Translations under genes and position numbers: made by a program
Shown here: in pieces, positions 55,057-62,477 of the stretch
Layout: every line of letters starts with the position of its first letter
Position numbering within the stretch: position 1 is the first letter of the stretch
Assembly (NCBI RefSeq): GCF_021117365.1
Contig: NZ_CP088262.1
Coordinates: forward strand, 1,736,001-1,800,000
Source: Nocardioides sp. cx-173
GTDB lineage: Bacteria; Actinomycetota; Actinomycetes; Propionibacteriales; Nocardioidaceae
Length of the DNA: 64,000 nt
Direction of reading: 5' to 3'
Notes under the pieces: generated by a model
What the model was told of the DNA's origin: nothing
Database searches by the model: none
What the model saw: the letters and a program-made list of their open reading frames with translations, nothing else

Positions 55057-56976
55057 TCAGCCGCGCGGGCGCGGGTGGCGCGGGGTGGACCGGGCGTCGC
55101 TCGGGTCGGCCCCTGCCCTCACCTCGGTGCCGTCGCGCACCCCACCGCGATCGGTGTCCCAGTGGGTCGGGTCGGAGCGGTGCCGCTGGAAGCGGGCGTT
55201 GGCCGAGCCCGTGACCTCCTGCCGGTCGCGCAGCCCGTCGCCGTCGGTGTCCTTGCGCAGCGGGTTGGTCCGCACGGTCCGGATCACGTAGGTCTGGCCC
55301 TTCGGGACGCGGACCCGCTGGCGCACGGCGATGCCGCGCACCTCGCGGCGGTCGGCGAGGCCGTCGCCGTCGGTGTCCTTGCGCAGTGGGTCGGTCCGCA
55401 CCCTCCCGATCGTCGAGGAGCGCTGCGGGCCCGTCCGCACCCGTTGGCGGACCACCACGCCACGCACCTCGGCGCCGTCACTCAGACCGTCGCCGTCGGT
55501 GTCGCCCTGGGTGGGGTCGGTGGCCCGCCGGCCGTGGGCGCGGTTGGCCTCGCCGCTGGTCTCCTCGCCGTCGCCGAGCCCGTCGTCGTCGGTGTCGGGG
55601 TCGCGCGGGTCGGTCGCGACGTTGCCGAAGCCGTCGTTGCTGACGCCGCTGGTCTCCTGGGAGTCGGTCAGCCCGTCACCGTCGGCGTCGATCGGCGCGC
55701 CCGGGTCCCGCGCGTCGGCGGGGTCGGTGCCGTCCTCCACCTCCTCGCCGTCGCCGGCCAGGTCGCCGTCGGTGTCGGCGGAGTTGGGGTCGCTCGGCAC
55801 GCCGGGGTTGGCGTGGTTCCGCGAGCCGGTCACCTCCTCGAGGTCGGTCAGGCCGTCTCCGTCGCTGTCTCGCTGCTCGGGGTCGGTGGGCTCGTTGCCG
55901 AACGCGTCGTTGGCCGAGCCCGTCGTCTCCTCGGTGTCGCTCAGGCCGTCACCATCGGTGTCGGCGTCACCGGCCACGGTGCCGCAGGAGACCCCTCCGG
56001 CCGGAGCGGTGGCGTGCGCCGTCATCGGGAACAGGTCGACCTCGGCCACGTCCACGACGCCGTTGAGGGTGACCTTCACGTGCAGCAGGGAGACCCGTGC
56101 GGTCACACCGAGGCCGTCGGCGCTCGTGGTGACGGTGGGCTCGGCCAGGCTCAGCTCGAGCAGCACCCCGGCGCCCGCCGGCACCGACGCGGGGGTGCCC
56201 GGCACGAGCGGCTCCCCGGCGACCTCCACCACCGGGGTGGAGTACGTCGCCCTGGTGCCGGCCACGGTCCCGTCGGCGCGCGCCGTCAGGACCGGCGCGG
56301 AGGTCACCTCGACGAGCTCGCCACCGGCCAGCTCCAGCGAGACCGTGCTGCCGGTGACGCTGCTGACCACGTCGCGCCCGTCGTCCGGCCGCCCGTTGGG
56401 CTCCAGCACCGTGGACTGTGAGACCGACGCGGTGCCGGGCAGGCCGAGGAGCCGGCCCACGCCGGGGACCTCCAGGGCGCTGACATCGGCGGTGGAGACA
56501 CTCGACCGGCTCACCGGCGTCGAGCCCGGCAGACAGCTCCCGTCGGCCCTGAACCTGGCATGCGCGGACGTCGTGGACGCCCCGAGGTCGAGCAGGTCCG
56601 GCACCTCCCCGTCCGCGACGTCGTCGGTGTCGGGGGCGGCGTTGTCCGGCGCCGCCGACTGCGCGGAGTCGGCGAGCAGGTCGAGGGGGATCGTCGACAG
56701 CAGGGCGCCGTCGAGGTTGCGCGCGGCCGCCTCGGCGCGGGGGTGGGTCGCGTCGAGCGACCCCTCCGCCCTGCCGACCGCGACGTCGGCCACCGCCGTG
56801 CCGAGCGCCGGGACCTCGAGCGCCGTGACGTGCAGGATCTCGCCGGTCGCGGTCGAGGTCGCCCCGGAGGGCACGGTCCGGGCGGCGGCCTGGGCCGGCG
56901 CCGGGACGACGAGCAGTGAGTAGAGGGCGAGTGTCGACAGACCGAGTGTCGCCCCGAGGGGACGGATGCATCTCAT
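55057..56976 (-). CDS. Secreted protein with thrombospondin-type-3/calcium repeats
   Basis: 639 residues. Signal peptide [20 protein letters not shown] with cleavage near AQA-AA. Residues about 35-330 form a Val/Thr/Ala-rich beta domain, possibly of the choice-of-anchor type. Residues about 335-635 hold some nine DTDGDGL-x-D calcium loops, spaced mostly 30-40 residues, linked by [19 protein letters not shown] spacers. No LPXTG, GPI-like or membrane anchor is visible at the C-terminus (PRHPRPRG). ATG 56976 has AGGAGAG upstream; the longer frame is rejected. Likely a calcium-stabilised surface or matrix protein. It is transcribed away from rpsA. Confidence 0.85.
   Translation of the reverse strand: MRCIRPLGATLGLSTLALYSLLVVPAPAQAAARTVPSGATSTATGEILHVTALEVPALGTAVADVAVGRAEGSLDATHPRAEAAARNLDGALLSTIPLDLLADSAQSAAPDNAAPDTDDVADGEVPDLLDLGASTTSAHARFRADGSCLPGSTPVSRSSVSTADVSALEVPGVGRLLGLPGTASVSQSTVLEPNGRPDDGRDVVSSVTGSTVSLELAGGELVEVTSAPVLTARADGTVAGTRATYSTPVVEVAGEPLVPGTPASVPAGAGVLLELSLAEPTVTTSADGLGVTARVSLLHVKVTLNGVVDVAEVDLFPMTAHATAPAGGVSCGTVAGDADTDGDGLSDTEETTGSANDAFGNEPTDPEQRDSDGDGLTDLEEVTGSRNHANPGVPSDPNSADTDGDLAGDGEEVEDGTDPADARDPGAPIDADGDGLTDSQETSGVSNDGFGNVATDPRDPDTDDDGLGDGEETSGEANRAHGRRATDPTQGDTDGDGLSDGAEVRGVVVRQRVRTGPQRSSTIGRVRTDPLRKDTDGDGLADRREVRGIAVRQRVRVPKGQTYVIRTVRTNPLRKDTDGDGLRDRQEVTGSANARFQRHRSDPTHWDTDRGGVRDGTEVRAGADPSDARSTPRHPRPRG
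55084..55974 (-). repeat. Calcium-loop repeat array within the secreted protein
   Basis: About nine units built on DTDGDGL-x-D. Two neighbouring units share an extra 20-residue insert ([14 protein letters not shown]... and [14 protein letters not shown]..., both ending [12 protein letters not shown] or [12 protein letters not shown]), a recent internal duplication of about 41 residues. Confidence 0.8.
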
Positions 56977-57187
56977 GCGCTTCTCTCCTGAGCTCAGGTG
57001 GAGCGGGCGCGCCTGCCGCGGACACGCAGGGGCGGGAGCACGACCCGAGGACGGGGGCGCGGCCACCTGTGGTGCGGTCGGGGGACAGGAGGGAGCGTCA
57101 GTGCGATGACTGCGCCTTACCATGCCCCGCTTACCCCATGCCCCCCGCCCCTAATCACCCCAGATCACAAAGCTTGGGAGAGGCCGG

Positions 57188-57218
57188 TTGGACTCGCGTG
57201 CGCGAGCGAGCGTAAACT
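57188..57218 (+). promoter_or_regulatory. Possible rpsA promoter and long leader
   Basis: The 405-bp gap 56977-57381 holds TTGGAC (57188-57193) and TAAACT (57213-57218), 19 bp apart, with palindrome ACTCGCGAGT (57216-57225) on the -10. The roughly 155-nt leader to the rpsA ATG has small stems (for example CCGC-atc-GCGG near 57290). Nothing else is recognisable in 56977-57187. Confidence 0.4.
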
Positions 57219-57381
57219 CGCGAGTTGCGCCTGTTGTCTGCCTGGGTTCCATACGGAGCGGACTCTCGCTCGCTATCACCGCCTGGTCCCGCATCGCGGG
57301 GAGCCGGGGCTCACATCGGTAGTGAAACCGGACCTCGGGCGTGCCCGCACGACATCTGCCCACCAAGGAATCACCTCCCTT

Positions 57382-58863
57382 ATGACGAGCACCCTGATCC
57401 AGCCGGACTACGACGCGCCCCAGGTGGCGATCAACGACATCGGGTCCGAAGCAGACTTCCTCGCCGCCATCGACGCGACCATCAAGTACTTCAATGACGG
57501 CGACATCGTCTCCGGCATCATCGTCAAGGTCGACCGCGACGAGGTCCTCCTCGACATCGGCTACAAGACCGAGGGTGTGATCCCCTCCCGCGAGCTGTCG
57601 ATCAAGCACGACGTCGACCCCAACGAGGTCGTCGCCGTCGGCGACGAGGTCGAGGCCCTGGTCCTCCAGAAGGAGGACAAGGAAGGCCGCCTGATCCTGT
57701 CCAAGAAGCGCGCCCAGTACGAGCGCGCCTGGGGCACCATCGAGCAGGTCAAGGAGGAGGACGGCGTCGTCGAGGGCACCGTCATCGAGGTCGTCAAGGG
57801 CGGCCTCATCATCGACATCGGCCTGCGCGGCTTCCTGCCCGCCTCGCTGGTCGAGATGCGCCGCGTGCGCGACCTGCAGCCGTACGTCGGCCAGGTGCTC
57901 GAGGCCAAGATCATCGAGCTCGACAAGAACCGCAACAACGTGGTCCTGTCGCGCCGTGCCTGGCTCGAGCAGACCCAGTCCGAGGTGCGCCACGGCTTCC
58001 TGACCCAGCTCCAGAAGGGCCAGATCCGCAAGGGTGTCGTGTCCTCCATCGTCAACTTCGGTGCCTTCGTGGACCTGGGCGGCGTCGACGGCCTGGTGCA
58101 CGTCTCCGAGCTGTCGTGGAAGCACATCGACCACCCCTCCGAGGTCGTCACGGTCGGCGACGAGGTCACCGTCGAGGTGCTCGACGTGGACATGGACCGC
58201 GAGCGCGTCTCGCTGTCGCTCAAGGCCACGCAGGAGGACCCCTGGCAGCACTTCGCCCGCACCCACCAGATGGGTCAGATCGTGCCGGGCAAGGTCACCA
58301 AGCTGGTGCCCTTCGGCTCGTTCGTGCGGGTCGAGGAGGGCATCGAGGGCCTGGTGCACATCTCCGAGCTGGCCGAGCGCCACGTGGAGATCCCCGAGCA
58401 GGTCGTCCAGGTCAACGACGACGTCATGGTCAAGATCATCGACATCGACCTGGAGCGTCGCCGGATCTCGCTGTCGCTCAAGCAGGCCAACGAGACCGCG
58501 ACCGCGGCCGACGTCGAGGAGTTCGACCCCACGCTCTACGGCATGGCGGCGACCTACGACGAGCAGGGCAACTACGTCTACCCCGAGGGCTTCGACCCCG
58601 AGACCGGCGAGTGGCTCGAGGGCTTCGACGAGCAGCGTGCGATCTGGGAGGAGCAGTACGCCAAGGCGCACGCTCGCTGGGAGGCGCACGTCAAGCAGCA
58701 GGCCGAGGCCAAGCAGGCCGACGTCGAGGCCGGCGAGGCCACGACGTACTCCTCGGGCGGTGACGCCGACGTCGAGACCGGCGGCTCCGCCGAGGGCGGC
58801 TCGCTCGCCTCGGACGAGGCGCTGCAGGCGCTGCGCGAGAAGCTCACGGGCGGCCAGGCCTGA
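57382..58863 (+). CDS. rpsA: 30S ribosomal protein S1
   Basis: 493 residues with four S1 RNA-binding domains (about 40-110, 125-190, 210-280, 295-365), the actinobacterial form. Motifs GDIVSGIIVKVDRDEVLLDIGYK, in parts, GAFVDLGGVDGLVHVSELSW and FGSFVRVEEGIEGLVHISEL. The last 110 residues are an acidic, Gln/Glu-rich tail. S1 brings mRNA to the 30S subunit. ATG 57382 is chosen by homology; AAGGAATCACCTCC lies upstream. In M. tuberculosis polA and rpsA are adjacent; here they are 25 kb apart. Confidence 0.97.
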   Translation: MTSTLIQPDYDAPQVAINDIGSEADFLAAIDATIKYFNDGDIVSGIIVKVDRDEVLLDIGYKTEGVIPSRELSIKHDVDPNEVVAVGDEVEALVLQKEDKEGRLILSKKRAQYERAWGTIEQVKEEDGVVEGTVIEVVKGGLIIDIGLRGFLPASLVEMRRVRDLQPYVGQVLEAKIIELDKNRNNVVLSRRAWLEQTQSEVRHGFLTQLQKGQIRKGVVSSIVNFGAFVDLGGVDGLVHVSELSWKHIDHPSEVVTVGDEVTVEVLDVDMDRERVSLSLKATQEDPWQHFARTHQMGQIVPGKVTKLVPFGSFVRVEEGIEGLVHISELAERHVEIPEQVVQVNDDVMVKIIDIDLERRRISLSLKQANETATAADVEEFDPTLYGMAATYDEQGNYVYPEGFDPETGEWLEGFDEQRAIWEEQYAKAHARWEAHVKQQAEAKQADVEAGEATTYSSGGDADVETGGSAEGGSLASDEALQALREKLTGGQA

Positions 58864-58890
58864 TCGGCCGAACCACCCCCGCACGACACT

Positions 58891-58922
58891 GAAGGGCGCC
58901 CACCGCGAGGTGGGCGCCCTTC
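58891..58922 (+). terminator. rpsA terminator
   Basis: GAAGGGCGCCCACC, loop GCGA, GGTGGGCGCCCTTC: a perfect 14-bp stem 28 bp after the rpsA stop. Very stable, short U run only (TTC). Confidence 0.85.
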
Positions 58923-58962
58923 GGCGTTGTCGGAGGGGTGGCGTGGGGCAGGTGAGCGGGCG

Positions 58963-59112
58963 TCAGACGACGCGGCCGCGCAGGGCGAGCGACCCGAGCT
59001 CGTCGTGCTTCTCGGCGGTGTTGGCGGGACCGGCGAAGTGGTCGTGACGCGCGTAGCTCACGAGGGCGGCGAAGCCGGCGATCAGGACGAGGAGGATCAG
59101 TACGGTGGTCAT
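58963..59112 (-). CDS. Tiny single-pass membrane protein, 49 residues
   Basis: MTTVLILLVLIAGFAALVSYARHD at the N-terminus (helix about 3-19), then a charged tail PANTAEKHDELGSLALRGRVV, in parts. No family recognised. ATG 59112 is preferred because CATGAT on the minus strand (59120-59125) ends 7 nt upstream; the identical hexamer precedes the divergent GlxA gene by 6 nt. The two genes share a 93-bp control region. Confidence 0.6.
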   Translation of the reverse strand: MTTVLILLVLIAGFAALVSYARHDHFAGPANTAEKHDELGSLALRGRVV

Positions 59113-59140
59113 GGCAGCAATCATGCGCTGATCCGATTCG

Positions 59141-59199
59141 TGCCACGAGTGGCAGAGAAGCCGTACTCCGTCGATTTGCTGCCAACTCTCTGCCATGAT
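59141..59199. promoter_or_regulatory. Shared control region with operator-like repeats
   Basis: TGCCAC-ga-GTGGCA (59141-59154) is a perfect inverted repeat. Further TGCCA words follow at 59180 and 59191, the last overlapping the -10 hexamer CATGAT (59194-59199) of the GlxA gene. This arrangement suits binding and autoregulation by the AraC-type protein. Confidence 0.5.
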
Positions 59200-59205
59200 G
59201 GCGGG

Positions 59206-60150
59206 ATGCTGACCAACGTCGCCACCCTCGTCTACGACGGGGTCGCCCCGTTCGAGCTGGGCGTGCTCTGCGAGGCCTTCGGGATCGACCGCCGAGACGA
59301 CGGTGTGCCCTCCCTGGACTTCGCCGTCTGCGGTCCGGTGGTGGGCGCGGTGCCGACCACCATGGGCTTCTCGATCAACGTCGATCGAGGGCTGGACCGA
59401 CTGGAGGAGGCGGACCTGATCGCGGTGCCGGCGATGCCGCGCGGCGGCATCGTGCCCGACGGGGTCGTGACCGCGCTGCGGCGCGCCCACGAGCGCGGCG
59501 CGCGCATCCTGTCGGTGTGCTCGGGCGCGTTCACGCTCGGGGCGGCCGGGCTGCTGGACGGGCGCGACTGCACCACGCACTGGCGCTACACCGAGGAGCT
59601 GGCGCGGCGCTTCCCGCTGGCCAGGGTCGTCCCCGAGGTCCTCTACGTCGACTCCGGCGACGTGGTCACCAGCGCCGGCTCGGCGGCCGGGCTGGACGCC
59701 GCGCTGCACGTGTGGCGCCAGGAGTACGGCGCCGCGGTGGCCAGCGCCGTGGCCCGCCGCATGGTCGTCCCACCGCAGCGCGAGGGCGGCCAGGCGCAGT
59801 ACATCGTGCGCGCCGTGCCGGAGTGCCGGGCCGAGACGCTGGGCCCCGTGCTGCAGTGGATCGCCGAGCACCTCGACGACGACCTCGGCGTCGACGCGCT
59901 GGCCCGGCGCGCCCACATGTCCCCGCGGACCTTCGCCCGGCGCTTCCGCGACGAGACCGGCACCACCCCACACAGCTGGGTCACCGCCCAGCGGGTGCAG
60001 GCCGCCGAGGAGCTGCTCGAGCGCAGCGACGCCTCGGTGGACCGGATCGCGGCCGAGGTCGGCTTCGGCAACGCCGCCACGCTGCGCCACCACTTCACCC
60101 GGGTCCGGGGGGTCAGTCCGCAGCAGTACCGCCGCCAGTTCGCCTGCTGA
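59206..60150 (+). CDS. GlxA-type transcriptional regulator (DJ-1/PfpI plus AraC HTH)
   Basis: 314 residues. DJ-1/PfpI-like amidotransferase domain (about 1-170) with a nucleophile-elbow Cys in SVCSGAFTLGAAG, then a C-terminal AraC/XylS domain (about 210-314) with two HTH motifs: LARRAHMSPRTFARRFRDETG and IAAEVGFGNAATLRHHFTR, in parts. Such regulators sense small metabolites and activate catabolic or stress genes. ATG 59206 lies 6 nt after CATGAT. A palindrome follows the gene. Its obvious neighbour target is the divergent 49-residue membrane protein. Confidence 0.9.
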   Translation: MLTNVATLVYDGVAPFELGVLCEAFGIDRRDDGVPSLDFAVCGPVVGAVPTTMGFSINVDRGLDRLEEADLIAVPAMPRGGIVPDGVVTALRRAHERGARILSVCSGAFTLGAAGLLDGRDCTTHWRYTEELARRFPLARVVPEVLYVDSGDVVTSAGSAAGLDAALHVWRQEYGAAVASAVARRMVVPPQREGGQAQYIVRAVPECRAETLGPVLQWIAEHLDDDLGVDALARRAHMSPRTFARRFRDETGTTPHSWVTAQRVQAAEELLERSDASVDRIAAEVGFGNAATLRHHFTRVRGVSPQQYRRQFAC

Positions 60151-60181
60151 GGCGGGTCCGTCTCCGGCGCGCCGGCCTGCG

Positions 60182-60211
60182 CGAGTTTCACCGGGTGCCC
60201 GGTGAAACTCG
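60182..60211. repeat. Perfect palindrome after the GlxA gene (terminator or dispersed element)
   Basis: CGAGTTTCACCGGG and CCCGGTGAAACTCG, 14-bp arms around TG, 31 bp after the stop. A partial echo, GTGAGTTTC, follows at 60243. Like the palindromes at 2582 and 20002 it follows a gene end and lacks a U tract. Confidence 0.75.
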
Positions 60212-60284
60212 TGCAACCCGCATGAACCTTCGTACCGGAGCCGTGAGTTTCCTACACCCCGTGAGACGCCCGTGACGGCGGCGC

Positions 60285-60290
60285 TACCGT
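60285..60290 (+). promoter_or_regulatory. -10 element for leaderless coaE
   Basis: TACCGT ends 6 nt before ATG 60297. Confidence 0.5.
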
Positions 60291-60296
60291 GACGCT

Positions 60297-60896
60297 ATGC
60301 GGGTGGGACTCACGGGCGGCATCGCCTCGGGCAAGAGCACGGTCGCGGCGATCCTGGCCGAGCTCGGCGCGGTCGTCATCGACGCCGACAAGCTGGCCCG
60401 GGAGGTCGTGGAGCGCGGGACTCCCGGCCTCGCGGAGGTCGTGGAGGCCTTCGGTGAGGCGCTGCTGACCCCGGACGGCGACCTGGACCGCCCGGCCATG
60501 GGGACCGTCGTCTTCGGCGACGAGGCCAAGCGCCGGACGCTGGAGCAGATCGTCCACCCGCTGGTCTTCGAGCGGATCGTCGCGCTCGAGGAGGCGGCGC
60601 CCGAGGGCGCGGTCGTGGTCCACGACATCCCCCTGCTCGCCGAGTCCGGTCGGGCGGACACCTTCGACGCGGTCCTCGTCGTGGACGTGCCTCCCGAGAC
60701 GCAGGTCGAGCGGATGCTGCGCGACCGGGGCTGGACGCGCGAGGACGCGCAGGCGCGGATCTCGTCCCAGGCGACCCGCGAGGACCGGCTGGCGGTGGCG
60801 ACCCACGTCATCGACAACACCGGCTCGCTCGAGGAGCTGCGCCAGCGGGTCGAGGAGGTCTACGCCGGGCTCACGGACCCAGCGCGAGCGTCATGA
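60297..60896 (+). CDS. coaE: Dephospho-CoA kinase
   Basis: 199 residues; phosphorylates dephospho-CoA, the last step of CoA synthesis. P-loop [21 protein letters not shown], the helix [28 protein letters not shown] (in parts), and the lid motif [20 protein letters not shown]. It lacks the C-terminal GrpB-like extension of mycobacterial CoaE. Follows rpsA as in mycobacteria, with the GlxA gene between. The 3' end overlaps the next gene, on the other strand, by 26 bp. Confidence 0.95.
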   Translation: MRVGLTGGIASGKSTVAAILAELGAVVIDADKLAREVVERGTPGLAEVVEAFGEALLTPDGDLDRPAMGTVVFGDEAKRRTLEQIVHPLVFERIVALEEAAPEGAVVVHDIPLLAESGRADTFDAVLVVDVPPETQVERMLRDRGWTREDAQARISSQATREDRLAVATHVIDNTGSLEELRQRVEEVYAGLTDPARAS

Positions 60897-61350
60897 ACGT
60901 GCTGGCGGGGTCGGGGCGGTAGCCGCCGAACGGTGCGCACTCGGTGAACCCGTGGCGCGCGTAGAGCGCCCGGGCCGGGGCGAAGAAGTCAAAGGACCCG
61001 GTCTCGAGGCTGACCCGCTCGTAGCCCGCCGCGCGCGCCTCCTCCAGGACCCTCGCCAGGAGGGCGCTCGCCACGCCCCTCCGGGTATGCCGCGTGGCCG
61101 TGCGCATCGACTTGAGCTCGGCGTGCTCGGGCGTGAGCTCCTGGAGCGCGGCGCAGCCGAGCAGCTCGCCGTCCTCGCCCACGGCCGTCCAGAAGGACAC
61201 CCCGGGCGCCCGCAGCCCGTCCAGGTGCAGGGCGTGGCTGCTGCCCGGCGGGCTGACGGCTCGCAGCTCGGCGACGTGCTCGGACAGGAACGCGACGACC
61301 TCCGCACTGCGGAGGTCGTCGCGTTCGATGCGCAGGCGCTGGATGCTCAG
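60871..61350 (-). CDS. GNAT acetyltransferase with a non-standard start
   Basis: About 159 residues. GNAT fold with [22 protein letters not shown], acetyl-CoA loop [17 protein letters not shown] and [16 protein letters not shown]. The conserved N-terminal part ([21 protein letters not shown], in parts) is coded upstream of the first standard start (GTG 61200), but this stretch has no ATG, GTG or TTG. CTG 61350 overlaps the sigma-factor stop (CTGA), so coupled translation from CTG is plausible. Substrate unknown; PhnO/PaiA-like relatives acetylate amines. Confidence 0.75.
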   Translation of the reverse strand: MSIQRLRIERDDLRSAEVVAFLSEHVAELRAVSPPGSSHALHLDGLRAPGVSFWTAVGEDGELLGCAALQELTPEHAELKSMRTATRHTRRGVASALLARVLEEARAAGYERVSLETGSFDFFAPARALYARHGFTECAPFGGYRPDPASTFMTLALGP

Positions 61351-62300
61351 GCGGCCAGGTCCGGGTCGCCGAGGCGCCGCAGCTTCTGCAGCGCCTCCCG
61401 CTCGAGCTGGCGGACCCGCTCGGCGGAGATGCCGTGCTTGACGCCGATGTCGGCGAGCTTGTGCTGACGCCCGTCGACCAGGCCGTAGCGCGACCGGATG
61501 ATGTCGGCGGCGCGGTCGTCGAGCTGTCCGACCAGGCGGTTGAGCCGCTCGCGGGACTCGACGTCCACGACGGTGAGATCGGGTCCGGGGGCCGTCTCCT
61601 GGGCCATCAGGTCACCCAGGGAGGTGTCGCCGTCGGCGTCGACGGGGGAGTCGAGGCTGACGTGCTCGCGGCCCCATGACATCAGGTCGAGGACCCGGTC
61701 GACGTCCATGCCCAGCTCGTCGGCGATCTCCCTCGGGTCCGGGTCGCGGCCCAGCTGGCGCTCGAGCGTGCGGCGCGCGCCGCCCACCTGGTTGAGCTCC
61801 TCCACGACGTGGACGGGGAGCCGCACGACGCGGGCCTGCTGGGCGATGCCGCGGGTGATGGCCTGGCGCACCCACCAGGTGGCGTACGTGGAGAACTTGT
61901 AGCCCTTGGTGTAGTCGAACTTCTCGACCGCGCGGATCAGGCCGGTGTTGCCCTCCTGGATCAGGTCGAGCATCGGCATCTGGGCGCGGCCGTACTTGCG
62001 CGCGATGGAGACGACCAGACGCAGGTTGGCCGAGATGAAGAGGTCCACGGCCTTGCGGCCCTCCTCGGCGAGCCACTCGAGCTCCTCGGCGGTGGCGTGG
62101 CCCGGGGCGCCGCCCTTGCGCCGACCGACCCGGCCCTCCGCGAGGAGGGCCTCGGCCATGAGGCCGGCCTCGATCGTCTTGGAGAGCTCGACCTCGGTCG
62201 CCGCGTCGAGGAGGGGAGTGCGCGCGATCTCGTCGAGGTACAGACCAACGCTGTCGCGGCCCTCGATCTCGCGCGTGGCCGTTGCAGTCCGTGCCGCCAT
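61347..62300 (-). CDS. sigB: RNA polymerase sigma factor, SigB/HrdB-like (sigma70 group 2)
   Basis: 317 residues. Region 1.2 DSVGLYLDEIARTPLL, region 2 NLRLVVSIARKYGRAQMPMLDLIQEGNTGLIRAVEKFDYTKGYKFSTYATWWVRQAI (in parts), region 3 around LPVHVVEELNQV, region 4.2 with the HTH KLADIGVKHGISAERVRQLE. No region 1.1, so not the primary sigma. ATG 62300 has GAGGAGGG upstream. An ECF-type promoter and a 20-bp palindrome lie upstream, suggesting stress induction as for mycobacterial sigB. Its stop overlaps the acetyltransferase start. Confidence 0.92.
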   Translation of the reverse strand: MAARTATATREIEGRDSVGLYLDEIARTPLLDAATEVELSKTIEAGLMAEALLAEGRVGRRKGGAPGHATAEELEWLAEEGRKAVDLFISANLRLVVSIARKYGRAQMPMLDLIQEGNTGLIRAVEKFDYTKGYKFSTYATWWVRQAITRGIAQQARVVRLPVHVVEELNQVGGARRTLERQLGRDPDPREIADELGMDVDRVLDLMSWGREHVSLDSPVDADGDTSLGDLMAQETAPGPDLTVVDVESRERLNRLVGQLDDRAADIIRSRYGLVDGRQHKLADIGVKHGISAERVRQLEREALQKLRRLGDPDLAA

Positions 62301-62346
62301 GGGGACCCTCCTCACTGCAAGGTGACCCTTCACCCTGCGACTATCC

Positions 62347-62374
62347 CAACGCTCCCGGTGGACCGAGGATTCCC
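62347..62374 (-). promoter_or_regulatory. ECF-sigma-type promoter of the sigma factor gene
   Basis: On the minus strand GGGAAT (62369-62374), 17 bp, CGTTG (62347-62351). This matches the SigR/SigH class (GGGAAT-N16-18-GTT), which drives sigB in other actinobacteria. The leader to ATG 62300 is about 40 nt. Confidence 0.6.
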
Positions 62375-62390
62375 GGTCCCCTGTAAGAGC

Positions 62391-62410
62391 CTTCGTCATG
62401 AATGACGAAG
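62391..62410. promoter_or_regulatory. 20-bp palindrome upstream of the sigma factor promoter
   Basis: CTTCGTCAT-ga-ATGACGAAG: perfect 9-bp arms, 16 bp upstream of the -35 element. Low GC for this genome and symmetrical, as expected for a dimeric regulator site. Confidence 0.55.
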
Positions 62411-62477
62411 CGGATTGCCCCAGAGTTGCCATGGTGTCGAACTCTCAGGGACTTCTCAGGGGTACCCAGAGGGTGAG

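Noticed and set aside
55057..55110. Sortase or membrane anchor on the calcium-repeat protein
   Set aside because: The C-terminus is PRHPRPRG without LPXTG or a hydrophobic helix.
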